Below are positions 40,407 to 42,851 of a stretch of 42,851 bases of DNA, piece after piece. A program made the position numbers and the translations under genes. The first letter of the stretch is position 1. Every line of letters begins with the position of its first letter. The stretch is taken from the NCBI GenBank assembly GCA_022769285.1, contig JALEKD010000012.1:1-42851 (forward strand). The letters run 5' to 3'. The DNA is from Prevotella sp. Its GTDB lineage: Bacteria; Bacteroidota; Bacteroidia; Bacteroidales; Bacteroidaceae. The notes beneath the pieces are model-generated. The model saw nothing but the letters and a program-made list of their open reading frames with translations, was not told the DNA's origin and did no database searches.

Positions 40407-41240
40407 TTACTGCAGTCTGAACAATACAGGAAGACGATAGTTCACACGAACGGTGGTACCATTCTGCTTACCAGGAGTCCAACGGGGCATTGACTTAACA
40501 ACGCGTACGGCCTCCTTGTCCAGAGATGGGTCTACACCTCTCAACACGTGAACGTCCGTAATAGAGCCATCTTTCTCAACCACAAACTGTACGGTTACAC
40601 GACCCTGTACACCGTTCTCCTGTGCAACGACAGGATACTTTATGTTGTCATGCAGGAACTGCATCAGGGCGCTCTGTCCGCCAGGGAAGAGAGGCTGCTG
40701 CTCTACGATATCGAACACCTTGTCTTCCTCAACGTGCTTCGGAGGCTCCGGCTGAGCGATGATTTCCTTAGCCTTCAGTATCTCGCCATTAGAATCATCG
40801 TTACCCTTTACATCAAAGGTACCGATAGCGGTCTTGGTACTCATCAACTCATCCTGAGTCTTGAGTTCCTCTTCGGGCTTAACATCTTTGTCATTCTTGA
40901 TAACAGGGGCGGTAAACTTGATAGAGCTCTTTACCTTCTCTACCACCTTTTCAGGCTCCAGTTCTACCTTCTTCTGCTTCACCTCAGCCTTTTTCTTAGG
41001 CTGTTCCAGGGCGCTGATCTCAGTTACCTGAGTCACAGCTACCTTAGCACGCTGCTCATCAACGAAATTCTTGACTGTGAGGATAATAAATCCGATAAGC
41101 AGCAATACCAAAACTGCCAGTATAGCGATAATGTTACGCTTGGTAGTGCCCTTGCGGAGCTTGTAGGCTCCATAGGCTTGGTTTCTGCCTTCGAATACCA
41201 AATCAACCCAGTCTGATGAAATCAAATCTATTTTTGACAT
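40407..41240 (-). CDS. tonB: TonB-family energy transducer
   Basis: A 277-residue protein. A short cytoplasmic N-terminus has the GRNQAYGAYKLRK motif (about 18-30) typical of Bacteroidota TonB. One membrane helix spans about residues 37-57, followed by a charged Lys/Glu/Pro-containing periplasmic linker (about 80-180) and a C-terminal TonB domain (about 190-277: PLFPGGQSALMQFLHDNIKY, GVQGRVTVQFVVEKDGSI, MPRWTPGKQNG). It couples the ExbBD proton channel to outer-membrane TonB-dependent receptors. It lies 41 nt downstream of the second exbD. Confidence 0.94.
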   Translation of the reverse strand: MSKIDLISSDWVDLVFEGRNQAYGAYKLRKGTTKRNIIAILAVLVLLLIGFIILTVKNFVDEQRAKVAVTQVTEISALEQPKKKAEVKQKKVELEPEKVVEKVKSSIKFTAPVIKNDKDVKPEEELKTQDELMSTKTAIGTFDVKGNDDSNGEILKAKEIIAQPEPPKHVEEDKVFDIVEQQPLFPGGQSALMQFLHDNIKYPVVAQENGVQGRVTVQFVVEKDGSITDVHVLRGVDPSLDKEAVRVVKSMPRWTPGKQNGTTVRVNYRLPVLFRLQ

Positions 41241-41281
41241 AGTCTTTATCTTTTAATTATTCAGCATTAATGACCATCCAG

Positions 41282-41929
41282 TTATTTAACACCTACCTTG
41301 TCGAGTAGTTTCTGGTCATCCGGGTTAATCTTATCTATCACATACTTACCGATGCTGCAAAGCTGCATCTCGTCAAGAGCATCAATCAGGTTCTTGTAAC
41401 TGGCCTTGTCAGTTGCCTTGATGATAATAGTCATAGTAGAAATCTTCTGGCCATTGCCCAGGTCACCAGCCTTAAGCTGCGACAGCTGCTTGTTATAAAG
41501 CGTGTCAGAGTAGGTAGGATCATTGAGCTTTTTCTCATCAAGTTTGGCCTTAGCCAGCATCACCTGCTGAACAGGCTGAGTTCCGTCTTCCGTAACATGA
41601 GTAATAAGCACCTTGCGAATACCATCCTTACCCCAGGTAGTCTTCTTCAGACATGAGGGGTCATCATACTTAGGCAGACCGGCAATATAATAAATCTGAT
41701 TATTGGCACCTACATAGATTGTAATCGTGTAAGAAGCCTTCGTCACAGACTTATCCTCATCTGTCTGGTTCTTATCATTACTTGGCATACTCAATTCCAT
41801 AGTCTGAGGTTTGGCCAAAGACGTACAGAGCATGAAGAACGTGATCAGAAGCATCATCATATCCACCATAGGCGTAAAGTCTACGCGGACAGTCATTTTC
41901 TTTTGTTTACTTGCTTTCTTCTTTGCCAT
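41282..41929 (-). CDS. exbD: ExbD/TolR-family protein (second copy)
   Basis: A 215-residue protein with a Lys-rich N-terminus (MAKKKASKQKK) and one membrane helix (about 22-42) holding the essential Asp23 in DFTPMVDMMMLLITFFML. The periplasmic domain is longer than in E. coli ExbD and carries an insertion (about 60-130, YYIAGLPKYDDP) before the usual IIIKATDKASYKNLIDALDE. It starts 3 nt after the stop of the first exbD. Two different ExbD proteins in one operon are usual in Bacteroidota and may form heteromeric channels with ExbB. Confidence 0.92.
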   Translation of the reverse strand: MAKKKASKQKKMTVRVDFTPMVDMMMLLITFFMLCTSLAKPQTMELSMPSNDKNQTDEDKSVTKASYTITIYVGANNQIYYIAGLPKYDDPSCLKKTTWGKDGIRKVLITHVTEDGTQPVQQVMLAKAKLDEKKLNDPTYSDTLYNKQLSQLKAGDLGNGQKISTMTIIIKATDKASYKNLIDALDEMQLCSIGKYVIDKINPDDQKLLDKVGVK

Positions 41930-41932
41930 TCT

Positions 41933-42556
41933 TTAGTCCTCCTCTTTCTTTAAAGAAGTGATAAGATAGTAACGGTTCTGGTTCATATCCTGAAGTTCGG
42001 ACATAACCTTCTTGACAGTCTTGTAAGGAGTATCAGAGTCGGCCTTGATGGCTATCTTCATATCCTCATTAACTGCCAGCGCCTCAGTAATCCACAGCTG
42101 GAACTCGCTCATACCTTTCTTGCCCCCTTCGTCAATACTGTCAGTGGGGATACCCTCTTTCTGTATGACTTCGGACATCTGATCCTCAGGAAGGCTCAGG
42201 TAAGCGGGCAGTTTCTCCACGCTTACGCCCAACATTGAATGTTTTTTCAGGGCCTCCTGCTGCTTACCATTCAGCGTCACTCCGAATCTGCCAGTCATGG
42301 CATCAACGATGCTAATGAGGTCATTGGCATTGTCGATAGTCATAAACACCTTGCCATCCTTGGCCACGCTGATTGTCAGCACGTCTTTCTCAGGCACTTT
42401 AATCTCCGATACCGATCCTGGGGTGTTCACCTTTACTGGTTCATTCTTCACGAATGTTGATGTCAACATGAAGAATGTCAGAAGGAGCACCATGACATCG
42501 GACATAGGAGTCATGTCGATCCAGACATCTTTCTTCTCAATTTTTACTTTACCCAT
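41933..42556 (-). CDS. exbD: ExbD/TolR-family protein (first copy)
   Basis: A 207-residue protein with a single membrane helix (about 18-38), WIDMTPMSDVMVLLLTFFML, carrying the proton-path Asp20. It is followed by a periplasmic domain with LTISVAKDGKVFMTIDN, MKIAIKADSDTPYKTVKKVM and a C-terminal LITSLKKEED. It differs from the second copy in length and in the inserted region (about 75-125). It lies 30 nt downstream of the exbB-like gene. Confidence 0.92.
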   Translation of the reverse strand: MGKVKIEKKDVWIDMTPMSDVMVLLLTFFMLTSTFVKNEPVKVNTPGSVSEIKVPEKDVLTISVAKDGKVFMTIDNANDLISIVDAMTGRFGVTLNGKQQEALKKHSMLGVSVEKLPAYLSLPEDQMSEVIQKEGIPTDSIDEGGKKGMSEFQLWITEALAVNEDMKIAIKADSDTPYKTVKKVMSELQDMNQNRYYLITSLKKEED

Positions 42557-42586
42557 AGCGATAAAAAATTAAAGGGTTAGCAAAAA

Positions 42587-42851
42587 TTAAGCTTCTTCTC
42601 CGTGGTTGGCTTCGTATGTCTGAGCAATAGTGTAACCAACTTCATCAAGAGCGTAAGTCAGCTTATCGATCTTGTTTGTGAAGAAGTTGTAGATAACAAC
42701 GGCGAACCATGATGTCAAGATACCAGATGCGGTATTAACCAAGGCCTCAGAAATACCAGTAGAAAGTGCCTGTGAGTCAGCACCACCACCTGCTGCCAGA
42801 GCGGCGAATGAACGGATCATACCAACAACGGTACCGAACAGAGCGGTAAGA
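42587..42851 (-). CDS. exbB: ExbB/MotA/TolQ-family proton channel protein, C-terminal part
   Basis: The last 88 codons are visible; the gene continues past the right edge. LTALFGTVVGMIRSFAAL is the conserved third-helix start (Gly-Thr-Val-x-Gly-Met), followed by GISEALVNTASGILTSWFAVVIYNFF, the fourth helix region with the conserved Thr, and an EE-rich terminus. With the two ExbD copies it would form the inner-membrane proton-driven motor. The operon promoter lies outside the window. Confidence 0.92.
   Translation of the reverse strand, partial: LTALFGTVVGMIRSFAALAAGGGADSQALSTGISEALVNTASGILTSWFAVVIYNFFTNKIDKLTYALDEVGYTIAQTYEANHGEEA

Overview
The window reads as a chromosomal segment of a GC-rich member of the Bacteroidales (Bacteroidota), perhaps Prevotellaceae-like; genus cannot be fixed from sequence alone. 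The main support is the promoter grammar: most gene starts are preceded by a TAnnTTTG -7 box, often with a TTTG/TTG -33 box 19-20 bp upstream and no Shine-Dalgarno. The gene content agrees: a stand-alone AICAR transformylase, the exbB-exbD-exbD-tonB-pstS-TPR operon, a DUF4831-type protein, a GH109 enzyme, a fimbrillin-like lipoprotein and a large secreted protein with a sorting-type C-terminus.

Layout. 1-0.9 kb: the start of an IS1182-like insertion sequence interrupting a phage-terminase-like remnant. 0.9-4 kb: purine biosynthesis (AICAR formyltransferase plus a small basic protein), a small regulator-like gene and an MBL-fold hydrolase. 4.1-6.8 kb: hybrid cluster protein (hcp) diverging from a Crp/Fnr regulator, with palindromes at both promoters. 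7-11.4 kb: minus-strand housekeeping genes (M23 peptidase, pgeF, obgE, adk, hpt). 11.4-14 kb: nnr and a DUF4831-type gene. 14-15.2 kb: a repeat-rich gene-free island. 15.2-18.9 kb: a 1221-residue secreted adhesin-like protein. 19-20.4 kb: two exported-protein genes that both carry a lesion in the signal sequence. 20.7-25.8 kb: fructose-bisphosphate aldolase, myo-inositol-phosphate synthase, a FucP-like symporter and an aquaporin. 25.9-29.6 kb: a small lipoprotein, a candidate ~60-nt RNA and a PEP-synthase-like protein with two N-terminal receiver-like domains. 30-35 kb: gdhA, an RlpA-like protein, a GH109 enzyme and a glycine-zipper lipoprotein. 35.6-37.1 kb: an AT-richer island with a small peptide gene and a fimbrillin-like lipoprotein behind a C9 tract. 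37.3-42.9 kb: tadA and the TonB energy-transduction operon, which runs off the right edge.

Functional themes are purine and nucleotide handling (purH, adk, hpt, pgeF, nnr), nitrogen and nitrosative metabolism (gdhA, hcp with its regulator), the envelope and nutrient uptake (TonB system, FucP, aquaporin, GH109, lipoproteins) and inositol lipid precursor synthesis. The most unusual content is non-coding: several dispersed palindromic or alternating purine-pyrimidine repeat families, a 44-bp perfect palindrome, homopolymer tracts at promoters or start codons of surface-protein genes, and a compact promoter-RNA-terminator unit. No rRNA, tRNA or CRISPR array was recognised.
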